This document shows, piece by piece, positions 1-7,693 of a DNA stretch of 64,000 nt. Source of the DNA: CBDCWT01 sp965223305 (GTDB lineage: Bacteria > Planctomycetota > Planctomycetia > Pirellulales > Pirellulaceae); contig CBDCWT010000066.1 of assembly GCA_965223305.1 (NCBI GenBank), positions 124,001-188,000 of the forward strand, read 5' to 3'. Both the position numbers and the translations under genes were made by a program. Position 1 is the first letter of the stretch; each line of letters opens with the position of its first letter. The notes beneath the pieces were generated by a model, which saw nothing but the letters and a program-made list of their open reading frames with translations, was not told the DNA's origin and did not search any database.

Positions 1-3
1 CAG

Positions 4-810
4 CTACTCGGCGGGTTGGTCCAAGACCGGCGCGAGAATGGCGTTCCCGGTCTTAGCATCTTTGGTCACCTCGAAGTCTCGCACTTCTTCCAGGCCATAG
101 TGCCGGCGAAAGTCCTCCGCCTGGACAATCAAACGCTCGTCCTGAAGCTCAATCGGCCTCGCCCCACGGCCTCCATCACCACGGTGGTTTTCGTCGAAAA
201 GCTTGACTGCCACCCGATGATTCTTCGACGAGTAACCCAAAACGACCGTGCTGCGGCTGTCGATTGCCTGATCGCTGAGGGCTTCACGAGGTAGAACCAG
301 GTCGCCGTTGGGCTCGAAGAAAGCGCGGCGGGAAAGGAGGGTGGGAGGTTCGAAGAAGTCGAAGTCCTCCTCGTTGTGTTCCTGACAAGCAGCTTGGCAC
401 CGCAACAGGTCGATCACACTTAGCATACCAATCAGGTAGTCTCTGTCGTCCACAACCGGAAGGCAACCGTATTTCGTTTTCGCCAAGATGGCGGCTGCCT
501 CCTGCAGGGTGGCATCGGCGGTCACCGTTACCAGCCGTTTGCTCATTAGTTCCTCGACTGCAACCGAGTCGGCAACCTGGCCGGGCGGGTTGGTTCCGTC
601 CACCTTGCTCAACCATGGAGAGAGGTGCTTCAACAAGTCTCGTTGTGAGAGCACACCCCGCGGGCGGCCGTTTTCGCCGGTCACCACCAAGTGCCGGACG
701 CCGCGCTCGGTCATCCGCTTCGCAGCCTGGAGAGCCGGCATCATCTCCTGCACTGTGTGCACCGGCTCAATCATCAAATCTCGGACAGTCGCTTTATCCG
801 TGACCGGCAT
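4..810 (-). CDS. Tandem CBS-domain protein
   Basis: A 268-residue soluble protein with two CBS domains, at about residues 8-70 and 84-140. A typical CBS pattern is visible in GRPRGVLSQRDLL and in CLPVVDD..LIGMLSVIDLL. CBS pairs usually bind adenine nucleotides and regulate an attached or partner protein. About 110 residues follow the pair (from EEDFDFF onward) with no domain I recognise, ending in an acidic and charged tail. No transporter, kinase or dehydrogenase domain is attached, so the output is unknown. The ATG start has no clear Shine-Dalgarno site. The stop codon lies only 3 bases from the window edge, so downstream neighbours are unseen. Confidence 0.85.
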   Translation of the reverse strand: MPVTDKATVRDLMIEPVHTVQEMMPALQAAKRMTERGVRHLVVTGENGRPRGVLSQRDLLKHLSPWLSKVDGTNPPGQVADSVAVEELMSKRLVTVTADATLQEAAAILAKTKYGCLPVVDDRDYLIGMLSVIDLLRCQAACQEHNEEDFDFFEPPTLLSRRAFFEPNGDLVLPREALSDQAIDSRSTVVLGYSSKNHRVAVKLFDENHRGDGGRGARPIELQDERLIVQAEDFRRHYGLEEVRDFEVTKDAKTGNAILAPVLDQPAE

Positions 811-982
811 CGCGTATCTCGTTCATACAAAAATGGGTGCAAGCGAAATGGATAGCAAGGAAAATATAGCTCACCAAAGAATTCGGTTCGGAACGGCTGA
901 GAGGAAAAAACGGCGTCGTTCCTGGCTTAAGCGCGCAGGTGAGCATTCACGGACGAAAATGCTCTCGATGAGTTGCAACAGT

Positions 983-1724
983 CAAATAAGACGTTCGGGA
1001 GGGCGAGGCTCCTGCCGAGCCAGGGGTACATCGGGAATTGTGGCGGAAACCGTGGGCTAACGCCCAGCGGCTGATGTGGGGTCGACATGATCAACAGGAC
1101 GTAGGGGCGGCTCGATGGGTGGAATGCTCAAATAAGACGTTCGGGAGGGCGAGGCTCCTGCCGAGCCGGGGTACATCGGAGTTGTGGCGGAAACCGTGGG
1201 CTAACGCCCAGCGGCTGATGTGGGGTCGACGTGATCAACAGGATTGAGGGGCGACTGCCATGGCGGAATACTCCATCACACTCGCTGCAACACTCAAATA
1301 AGACGCTCGGGAGGGCGAGGCTCCTGCCGAACCGAGGGGTACATCGGAGTTGTGGCGGAAACCGTGGGCTAACGCCCAGCGGCTGATGTGGGGTCGACAT
1401 GATTAACAGGATTGAGGGGCGACTCCCATGGCGGAATACTCCATCACACTCGCTGCAACAGTCAAATAAGACGTTCGGGAGGGCGAGGCTCCTGCCGAGC
1501 CGAGGGGTACATCGGAGTTGTGGCGGAAACCGTGGGCTAACGCCCAGCGGCTGATGTGGGGTCGACATGATCAACAGGATTGAGGGGCGACTCCCATGGC
1601 GGAATACTCCATCACACTCGCTGCAACAGTCAAATAAGACGCTCGGGAGGGCGAGGCTCCTGCCGAGCCGAGGGTACATCGGAGTTGTGGCGGAAACCGT
1701 GGGCTAACGCCCAGCGGCTGATTT
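983..1724. repeat. Five-copy tandem array of a two-part REP unit
   Basis: Five head-to-tail copies start near 991, 1137, 1303, 1471 and 1639, with spacings of 146, 166, 168 and 168 bases. Each copy holds a GGGCGAGGCTCCTGCCGAGCC block with a GGCTC/GAGCC inverted repeat. About 30 bases later comes a second palindrome, CCGTGGGCTAACGCCCAGCGG. Between units lie variable stretches such as GTCGACATGATCAACAGGA. The first unit is shortened and the last runs into the 3' flank of the papain-like gene. Open frames across the array are by-products of the repeat. The rest of the 811-982 gap, upstream of the CBS gene, shows nothing else that I can name. Confidence 0.9.
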
Positions 1725-1754
1725 TTGGTGCAGCAGGCGCAGGAGAGATCGTCT

Positions 1755-2690
1755 TCACTTCCGATGATGAGACGGCCGTTCCACCGATTCGACGACCGTA
1801 GGCCGCGAGAACTCGCGAGAGTCGAGCCAATCCTCGCTCACAAAGGTCCAAAAATCCTCCGCCAGCTGATCGCGAACGAAGGCCGCTGGCAACCAGCCGT
1901 TCCCATTGTCTCCCCATTGGTTTCCCCAGGAGCTGCGAACCAGCAGCGCGTGGCGACCACGGCCGAAGTGGTGATTTTGGTAGCCGACAGCCACGGCCGC
2001 TTGGCCACCGCGAATACTGTCTAAGTCAGGGCGATAGGGAATGTCTGCAGTGGCGTTCAGCGATGCGGGAACGGGAAAACCAAACGCGACAGGAAATCCT
2101 GCGGCGAGGAACGACTTGAGGGCTTCCCAAGTTGCAATTCCGTTGCGATTAGGTTCGTCGAGGCGAAAGTAGTGGACACCGGAGGGCGGTTTGGCCAGGC
2201 CGTATAAGAACTGGCTGGGTTCCTCGTCGAATTTACCGGCTTCGTAAGGCCAATGTTCCGCGGGTGGCACCCCAAACTGGACAAGCACCTTGAGTGTGGT
2301 GCGCAAATCTGCACCGGTGTCCCCCGCGGAATGCGAATCGCGGAGAGCGTCGACGAAGTACGTCTGCTTTTGCAGGCGATTGCGAGTTACCTTGTACAGG
2401 AACAATTTCGAGCCTTCGAAAGTGCGTCCCCGAGCGCGCCGTTCGAAATACTCGACCAGGCTGAGCACCGCAAAGGCAGCGGAGCTGTTGAGCGGACCTT
2501 GGTCTTCAGCCGGTGTAAAGTACTCGCCTTCTCCGTCGCAGCGCAAGTCGACCTCGTCTGGCAGTTGCTTGCGCCGCGAACGCGTGAGACGCTTGAGCAG
2601 CGGGTAGACAGGCTCCTCCCAATAGGTGTAGTCGCGAGCGTCGGGCAGGTCGGGAATCCAACCCGTGCTTTGAGGGATAAACGCGGACAC
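1755..2690 (-). CDS. Papain-fold (C1A) protein lacking the catalytic triad
   Basis: A 311-residue protein with the layout of bacterial papain-like peptidases: TGWIPDLPDARDY near the N-terminus, DQGPLNSSAAFA at the active-site helix, and RSSWGNQWGDNGNGWLP near the C-terminus. Counting from the GTG at 2690, the oxyanion Gln (64) is kept. The nucleophile Cys position is Ser70, the His position (GGHA in active relatives) is Gln230, and the Asn of NSWG is Ser253. All three triad residues are therefore replaced, which predicts a non-peptidase. A longer frame opens at 2816, but its first 42 codons look unlike the family, so I prefer the GTG just before the conserved TGWIPD segment. There is no clear signal peptide from that start. 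Confidence 0.75.
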   Translation of the reverse strand: MSAFIPQSTGWIPDLPDARDYTYWEEPVYPLLKRLTRSRRKQLPDEVDLRCDGEGEYFTPAEDQGPLNSSAAFAVLSLVEYFERRARGRTFEGSKLFLYKVTRNRLQKQTYFVDALRDSHSAGDTGADLRTTLKVLVQFGVPPAEHWPYEAGKFDEEPSQFLYGLAKPPSGVHYFRLDEPNRNGIATWEALKSFLAAGFPVAFGFPVPASLNATADIPYRPDLDSIRGGQAAVAVGYQNHHFGRGRHALLVRSSWGNQWGDNGNGWLPAAFVRDQLAEDFWTFVSEDWLDSREFSRPTVVESVERPSHHRK

Positions 2691-2920
2691 GGCGCGGAAG
2701 TCACAAAATAATGACGCAGCTATGACGAGCAACTCGGAGCACCAAGAGGCCCTCCCAATTGATACCGCTGTCGACGCCAGTCTGCCTACGGAGAGCAGTG
2801 GGAACGAAATCGCCACCGGAGTCGGGACATCCTGGCGCTCGGAAGACTGTGCTTTTCCTCGCAGGGGATTGAGCAGCTCACAGTAGCAGCACGCTTCATC
2901 GTACCGACAGCGACGTTACA

Positions 2921-3001
2921 GGCTCACTCCGTGAGCCGCCCGACAGCGTTTCAACCGTGCCGCTACTTGAAGCTTCACGCTCACGGCACACGGAATGTGC
3001 C
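2921..3001. repeat. Pair of opposed 17-nt palindromes
   Basis: GGCTCACTCCGTGAGCC (2921-2937) and GGCACACGGAATGTGCC (2985-3001) are members of a dispersed palindrome family. Its members have 7-bp arms around a TCC or GGA centre. The two here lie in opposite orientation about 50 bases apart, in the gap between the papain-like gene and the next minus-strand gene. Confidence 0.8.
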
Positions 3002-3039
3002 TAGCACGTTGCCTGAGACCAAGCCCAGCAGGCGGGCAT

Positions 3040-3753
3040 TTAGTGGCCGCCGTTTGTCTCCTGGTTCGGTTCGACGAGTTCCCACACAACACCTTCGCCA
3101 GTGCCGTCGCCCCGAAAATGGATCAGTGGCTTGTTCTGCTTGCGGTTGAGACACTTGATCGTGTCACTCAATCGTCGTTTCGAATCCTGCTCTGGCTGGG
3201 GCGGTAGTGGGTCGTCGATCCGTTCAGGCCAACCTTCTTCCTGAAAAGCGCTCAGAACCGTCTCTTGATTCGAGGCCGGCCACTTGAAGCGCTTCACGAT
3301 CTCACCGCACACGCTCAGCTTACGGGCTTCAGCATTCCAATGAACCACAGGAGCTCGACGAACTTGACCGTTGCCGGCATCCGTTGGCCGTTCACCGGAG
3401 AGCGTCTCCGGCATCCCGTTAACGGATCGCGCGATTGAGACACCCAGCTCAGTCAGCACAAAGCACGTACGTTTGGTGAAAGTGAGGTCACCGGTCGAGC
3501 GAAAATCACGACCAGTATCGCCGCGAACCGTCACTTCACTGGCGTGGTCGACGTAGCCTTTCTTCACCAACCAGCGCAGATCATTCGGGCTCAGGCCGAT
3601 CCTCCGGAGATGCCGGATCGCGACAGCAAAGTCCCAACGGTCGCTTTGCGTGTCTTCGGCATAGTCGAAGGCTTCAAGCAAAGCCGCCAGGGCTAGGCCC
3701 AGTTTGCTGGAAATCCAGCTTACAGATTGTCTGTTGTCTGAACGGCCCTGCAT
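3040..3753 (-). CDS. Hypothetical protein, possible C-terminal winged helix
   Basis: A 237-residue soluble protein that I do not recognise. It starts at an ATG with a good upstream GGAGGGG ribosome-binding site. The N-terminal half is rich in charged helices (RHLRRIGLSPNDLRWLVKKGYVDH) and looks like a helix-turn-helix-containing region. The C-terminal part has an ILxAFxEEGWPxxIDDPLPP-like segment, then a basic RRLSDTIKCLNRKQ and HFRGDGTGEGVVWEL, a pattern I associate with small winged-helix modules in planctomycete hypotheticals. DNA binding is inference only. The gene is isolated, with repeats on its downstream side. Confidence 0.6.
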   Translation of the reverse strand: MQGRSDNRQSVSWISSKLGLALAALLEAFDYAEDTQSDRWDFAVAIRHLRRIGLSPNDLRWLVKKGYVDHASEVTVRGDTGRDFRSTGDLTFTKRTCFVLTELGVSIARSVNGMPETLSGERPTDAGNGQVRRAPVVHWNAEARKLSVCGEIVKRFKWPASNQETVLSAFQEEGWPERIDDPLPPQPEQDSKRRLSDTIKCLNRKQNKPLIHFRGDGTGEGVVWELVEPNQETNGGH

Positions 3754-4098
3754 GGCTGCCCCTCCGCATTGCGGCGGTGGTTAGGTGTCCGTTCACAGAT
3801 CACACCAACACTGCGGACGTTTGTCCTTTACGTGGCTTATAACCGATATCATACCCCCCTGCAACTAAATCACTGGATTTGCAAAATGTATGTAATACTA
3901 AGGCAGTAAGGCAGTACATCAGCAACCCTTGACCTAGCATCTTACTAGCAGGGCAGGTGACTTTCTCGATGGGCTACCACGTCACGATGTTTTCACTGTC
4001 TCCTGGTTACTCTCAACTTCGTGAGACAGAGGAGAAGAAACAGAATTCGGCCTTCTGCTTGGGCGACTGGTAAGCAGTATGCAGCCCGCTGCGACCAT
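3754..4098. other. Intergenic gap, nothing identified
   Basis: About 345 bases, richer in A+T than the surroundings and separating two minus-strand genes. I see no gene, no palindrome of the local families and no terminator. A short direct repeat (AAGGCAGTAAGGCAGTA) lies near 3899. Promoter elements for the hypothetical gene are presumably here but cannot be placed with confidence. Confidence 0.5.
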
Positions 4099-5505
4099 CT
4101 ACCTTACGTCGCGTCGCCAGCTCGCCCACTCCCCGCGTAGGCGCTCCAGCTGTTCCACATAGCGTGGATCGCCAGCCAGGTTGACCGTCTCGTGGGGGTC
4201 AACGCTCAAGTCAAATAGCTCCTCCCAGCGCATGGTCCCCTCGGCTTCCTGACCATACTCCAGGTAGCGAGCGTACTTCCACCGCCGATCGCGCACTCCC
4301 TCGCTCGGGACGATCTGCCCGTTGGCGGTAAACCAATGTTCGTAGAAGAAAGAAGCACGCCAGCTGTCAGGTGTTTCGCCTTCGATCAACGGTTTGAGGC
4401 TTACTCCTTGCATGGGCTCGGGAGCGGAGACCCCTGCGTAGTCCAGCATCGTCGGCGCCATGTCGATGGCCAAAGTCATCTCGCGACGCCGCACGCCGCG
4501 TTGGCTAGGATCACGTCTGGGGTCAAAGATCACCAAAGGAACACGAATCGATACGTCGTGCGGTGTCCACTTCCCTGCAAAACCATATTCGCCGAGGAAG
4601 AACCCGTGATCGGAAGTGAAGATGATCAGCGTGTTTTCGGCCAGCTCTCGCCGCTCGAGCTCTGCCCTGATGCGGCCGACGACCGCGTCCACACCGGTGA
4701 TGAGGCGGTAGTAGTCTTTCACCGACTGTTGGTAGCGAGCTGGGGATCGAAAGCGGACTGCCCAGCGCACGCGGTTCATGCTGTCCTTCAAGAAGTCCGG
4801 CATCCGGTCGTGGTATTCGGCGGCCGCCGTGTGTGGCATCGGCACGATGACGTCCTCATATAAGGAAGAAAACGCAGCATCCGATGGAAATTGGTCCGAG
4901 TAGACATCACTGGAGTCCTGGCAGTGGGGTGCCTTGAAGCTGACGGAGAGATGAAACGGCGCGCCGGGTTCGCATCCCTCGAGAAACTCGATCGCTTGAT
5001 CCCCGAGTTTGGCCGTGAGGTGACGACCCCGTTTCAGCTTCACGTCTCCTTCGAAGTACCTGTTCTGTCCAGGGAATCCGCGGTTATAGTCCAGCGCAGC
5101 GTCGGCGGTCTTGGGATTCCCCACGCCCCATTTGCCGATGAATCCGGTGCGGTAGCCCGCCGCCTTAAGCCTGCCGAGATAGGTCTGCTGCAGCTGCTGA
5201 GGCGTAAAATCTGTGGAGAAGTCCCAGATTCCGTGGCGGGCCGCGTACTGGCCGGTGAACACGCAGGCACGGTTGGTCATGCAGATCGCCGTGGTCACGA
5301 AGGCGTTCTCGAACAGGACTCCCTGAGCGGCCAGAGCATCTATGTTCGGCGTGTGAATGATCGGATTTCCCATGCACCCCAGCGCGTCCGCCCGTTGGTC
5401 GTCTGTCATCAGATAAATCACGTTGGGACGGTCGCTGCCAGCGGCGACGGTGGCAAGGACCAGCAGCAGCATACTCGCTGCACTCACAATCGTTGTCACT
5501 CTCAC
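4099..5505 (-). CDS. Secreted sulfatase (alkaline-phosphatase superfamily)
   Basis: A 468-residue arylsulfatase-type hydrolase that would cleave sulfate esters, probably on polysaccharides outside the cytoplasm. From the GTG at 5505 it begins with a signal peptide (TIVSAASMLLLVLATVAAG), then PNVIYLMTDDQRAD with the metal-binding Asp pair. Next come the active-site segment CMTNRACVFTGQ (Cys75) and the downstream metal-site patterns TSDHGFFLGEYG and GKWTPHD. The Cys needed for formylglycine is present, but the usual CxPSR motif reads CMTNR. A longer frame to 5628 exists. I prefer 5505 because AAGGCAG precedes it and the signal peptide then sits at the N-terminus. It stands alone, with no sulfatase-maturase gene beside it. 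Confidence 0.88.
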   Translation of the reverse strand: MRVTTIVSAASMLLLVLATVAAGSDRPNVIYLMTDDQRADALGCMGNPIIHTPNIDALAAQGVLFENAFVTTAICMTNRACVFTGQYAARHGIWDFSTDFTPQQLQQTYLGRLKAAGYRTGFIGKWGVGNPKTADAALDYNRGFPGQNRYFEGDVKLKRGRHLTAKLGDQAIEFLEGCEPGAPFHLSVSFKAPHCQDSSDVYSDQFPSDAAFSSLYEDVIVPMPHTAAAEYHDRMPDFLKDSMNRVRWAVRFRSPARYQQSVKDYYRLITGVDAVVGRIRAELERRELAENTLIIFTSDHGFFLGEYGFAGKWTPHDVSIRVPLVIFDPRRDPSQRGVRRREMTLAIDMAPTMLDYAGVSAPEPMQGVSLKPLIEGETPDSWRASFFYEHWFTANGQIVPSEGVRDRRWKYARYLEYGQEAEGTMRWEELFDLSVDPHETVNLAGDPRYVEQLERLRGEWASWRRDVR

Positions 5506-5965
5506 GTTGTTCTGCCTTATTCGCTGAATCCAAGAAACGAATCCCGCTTTTCTCGCAAGCGGTTCTGTTGTGAAGTTGATCTCAAGCTCACCGCACCTAA
5601 AGGAAATCAGTTCCGCCAAGATGGCCACGAGTGAGCGCCTCCCATAGTAGCAGATGCCCGGCAGTTTTCATCATCAAGACGCGGCTCGAACGGCCGCGAA
5701 TAACGTATGTTTGAAGTAGGACTCTACCGCCCACCGCCAGCTTGAGCGACAGCATGACCAACGAGGCCCTTTCCCAGACGTTCGAAATCCATCCAGACGC
5801 ACGGGCGCGGCATGACATGCTGCGACAAATGTTGGAGCGGCCCGCCAGCGAAGATGACGAAGTACGCAGTGCGACAGATGCCTCTGCAACTCTCGACGCC
5901 GTCTCGGTCGCGTGGGTTGACTATGCCACTAGCCGTGAAGCGGTTCCCAGCTGGGCGTGAGTCGT

Positions 5966-6484
5966 ATGACAGAAAGATCGGGCTGACTCTTCGGTTACGA
6001 CGGCTCGGCAGGAGCCTCGCCCTCCCGACTCCCCGTCGGCTCGGCGGGAGCCTCGCCCTCCCGGCGCCTTGCCGTCCCGGCCCCTTGACGGACAACCTCA
6101 GGGATCGGCTACTTCCGATGACAGAAAGATCGGGCTGACTCTTCGGTTACGACGGCTCGGCAGGAGCCTCGCCCTCCCGACTCCCCGTCGGCTCGGCGGG
6201 AGCCTCGCCCTGGGGTGACGAAAACTTTGGACCACAACAGGCAGTGTCAAAAAGCAATTGCTATCGCAACATTTGGTGGGAGCAATGCATGCTAGTTGTC
6301 ACAAAACCAATGCAATTCGAGGCAAACTCCTATACTGCGCCCGATAGCATCAAGATGTTGGGACAAGTTCGCTCGGCGACTACCACATGTTGTGAAGAAC
6401 GTTTCACCATCCCAGCCTCGCCCTCCCGGCGCCTTGCCGTCCCGGCCCCTTGACGGACAACCTCAGGGATCGGCTACTTCCGAT
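5966..6484. repeat. 152-bp tandem duplication, second copy interrupted
   Basis: The segment starting at 5966 (ATGACAGAAAGATCGGG) recurs from 6118, a period of 152 bases. Copy 1 runs 5966-6117. Copy 2 matches up to 6211, is interrupted by 202 foreign bases, then resumes at 6414/6425 and continues to 6484. The unit contains the GGCTCGGCAGGAGCCTCGCCC palindrome twice. The right end of copy 2 contains the stop codon (6463-6465) and last codons of the minus-strand DUF1080 gene, so the duplication includes that gene's 3' end. The rest of the gap 5506-5965, upstream of the sulfatase, holds nothing I can identify. Confidence 0.85.
6212..6413. mobile_element. 202-bp MITE-like insertion with 11-bp target duplication
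   Basis: This A+T-richer segment sits inside copy 2 of the 152-bp duplication. The intact copy gives the empty-site sequence. The 11-mer AGCCTCGCCCT is present once there but flanks the insert on both sides here (6201-6211 and 6414-6424). The insert ends are imperfect inverted repeats: GGGGTGACGAAAA on the left against GGGATGGTGAAAC read inward from the right, 10 of 13 matching. It has no coding capacity, so it would need a transposase in trans. A target duplication of this length recalls IS4-type elements, but the family is not established. Confidence 0.7.
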
Positions 6485-7146
6485 TCACTAGGGCTCAGTT
6501 CGCGCAGGTAGATCTCCTTGTAGATCGCTTCGCTGGGAGGCCCGCTGTGAATCTGCAGCCCGATGATCCCGCGTTGCGGAATGTCCTTGTCCGGCTCCGT
6601 GTAGTCGACGGTCAGGTAGCCGTTTAGCCAGATACGAATTCGCCGCCCCTCGCAGCGGATAGTGAAGTTGTTGAATTCGTCCGGCCGATAGGCGGCGGCA
6701 AGTCCAGCTTGGTCTGGAACGGAGAGCATGACGCGCCTCCGTGACTCGTCATATAGGGCGCCCCAGATGTTCCGCTCACCTTGGATAGCCATGTCCACCT
6801 GGTAGCCTTTAACCTCGTGGTGATTCGGGATGCGTCTCGATCGGATTTGGATGCCTGCATTGGCATTGGCCGGACCCACCAGCTTGGCCTTCAGCTTGAG
6901 AACAAAGTCACCGTACTCCTTCTCAGTACACAAAAACTCGTTGTTGGGAATACGTCGCTCGAGAGTCCCGGCGACAACCGCCGCGTCCCGCACACGAAAC
7001 CACTCCTGCTTTCCCTCCCAACCCTTGAGATCGTTGCCATTGAACAGCGACTCGAACCCCTGCGGCGGGTCACTCGCCTCGACTGGACTCCAGAGAAGCA
7101 TCACCATCATCGCTGCGGCGGAAAATCGCTGGGTGTTCACTTTCAT
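6463..7146 (-). CDS. Secreted DUF1080 (3-keto-disaccharide hydrolase-like) protein
   Basis: A 227-residue exported protein of the DUF1080 family, which has a concanavalin-like beta-sandwich. The family includes 3-keto-glycoside hydrolases and is greatly expanded in planctomycetes. The signal peptide is residues 1-24 (SAAAMMVMLLWSPVEAS). The family opening GFESLFNGNDLKGWEG follows, then NAGIQIRSRRIPN, GYQVDMA and GIIGLQIHSGPP. I use the ATG at 7146, and a GTG three codons upstream is possible. Its last seven codons lie inside the duplicated repeat described at 5966-6484, so the present C-terminus (SESEVADP) may have been set by that rearrangement. The substrate is unknown. Confidence 0.85.
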   Translation of the reverse strand: MKVNTQRFSAAAMMVMLLWSPVEASDPPQGFESLFNGNDLKGWEGKQEWFRVRDAAVVAGTLERRIPNNEFLCTEKEYGDFVLKLKAKLVGPANANAGIQIRSRRIPNHHEVKGYQVDMAIQGERNIWGALYDESRRRVMLSVPDQAGLAAAYRPDEFNNFTIRCEGRRIRIWLNGYLTVDYTEPDKDIPQRGIIGLQIHSGPPSEAIYKEIYLRELSPSESEVADP

Positions 7147-7289
7147 GCTCGTCACTTTCTTTCGTCTAGACCGGTGGCGACGTTGCTTCGGGCGACGACT
7201 ATTCTATCAAGATTCGAAAGGCATGAGCAGCAAACCAGGTTCGGATCGAGTTCGGGACACTTGAGCGCCTGACGGGCCACAAAGTAGCA

Positions 7290-7393
7290 GGCACGCTCCG
7301 CGTGCCGTCCGCTTCTTGAAGGTCAGCTTGATGGTTACGGCACACGGAGTGTGCCTACTACCTAAGGCTTGGTTACGGCACACGGAGTGTGCC
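7290..7393. repeat. Three palindromes of the GGCAC-GTGCC family
   Basis: GGCACGCTCCGCGTGCC lies at 7290-7306. GGCACACGGAGTGTGCC occurs twice, at 7339-7355 and 7377-7393, each followed by TACTAC. The first is in the opposite orientation to the other two. The set fills the gap between the DUF1080 gene and the small lipoprotein gene, and the last palindrome ends just outside the lipoprotein stop codon. It could act as a terminator-like hairpin there, though no T-run follows. Confidence 0.8.
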
Positions 7394-7400
7394 TACTACT

Positions 7401-7604
7401 TTAGCGCACGCCTAGATGCCCCTCGATCTCGCGAGCCTTCGAACTCAACCCTGCCTGTCCGTTTTCTGTCTCAGGCAAACGGAGGTGCTGACTCCAATCG
7501 ACGGTTTGATCCTCGGTTCCTGGTGCGCCGACGGTTTCGGGTGAGCGGCAACCGGCGGTGAGCAACAAGATGGCAGCTCCCAGGGTGGCCAGGTATCTGA
7601 ACAT
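7401..7604 (-). CDS. Small lipoprotein
   Basis: A 67-residue protein with a short hydrophobic signal (LATLGAAILLLTAGC) ending in a clear lipobox, so Cys18 or so should be lipidated after cleavage. The mature part is about 50 polar residues ending in SSKAREIEGHLGVR, with no domain I recognise. The ATG at 7604 has an excellent AAGGAGA site 5-6 bases upstream, which supports a real gene despite its size. It lies about 90 bases downstream of the two paralogous outer-membrane-type genes on the same strand and may be co-transcribed with them. Function is unknown. Confidence 0.7.
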   Translation of the reverse strand: MFRYLATLGAAILLLTAGCRSPETVGAPGTEDQTVDWSQHLRLPETENGQAGLSSKAREIEGHLGVR

Positions 7605-7693
7605 CAACGTCTCCTTGTGCTGCGCATCGGCGTGTACGTGGGGCAGAAGTTTCTACCAGCCGCCTGGTGGAATGGCAGGTGAGTCCGGCGAGA

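Noticed and set aside
1128..1679. 183-codon minus-strand open frame across the repeat array
   Set aside because: Its protein is the 56-residue translation of the tandem repeat three times over, with no start signal or family; it exists because the unit length is divisible by three.
983..1724. Possible CRISPR array
   Set aside because: The repeated part is over 100 bases, the intervals are themselves repeated, and no cas gene is present.
5742..5960. 72-codon plus-strand frame between the sulfatase and DUF1080 genes
   Set aside because: No ribosome-binding site, no recognisable family, and the sequence runs into the repeat region.
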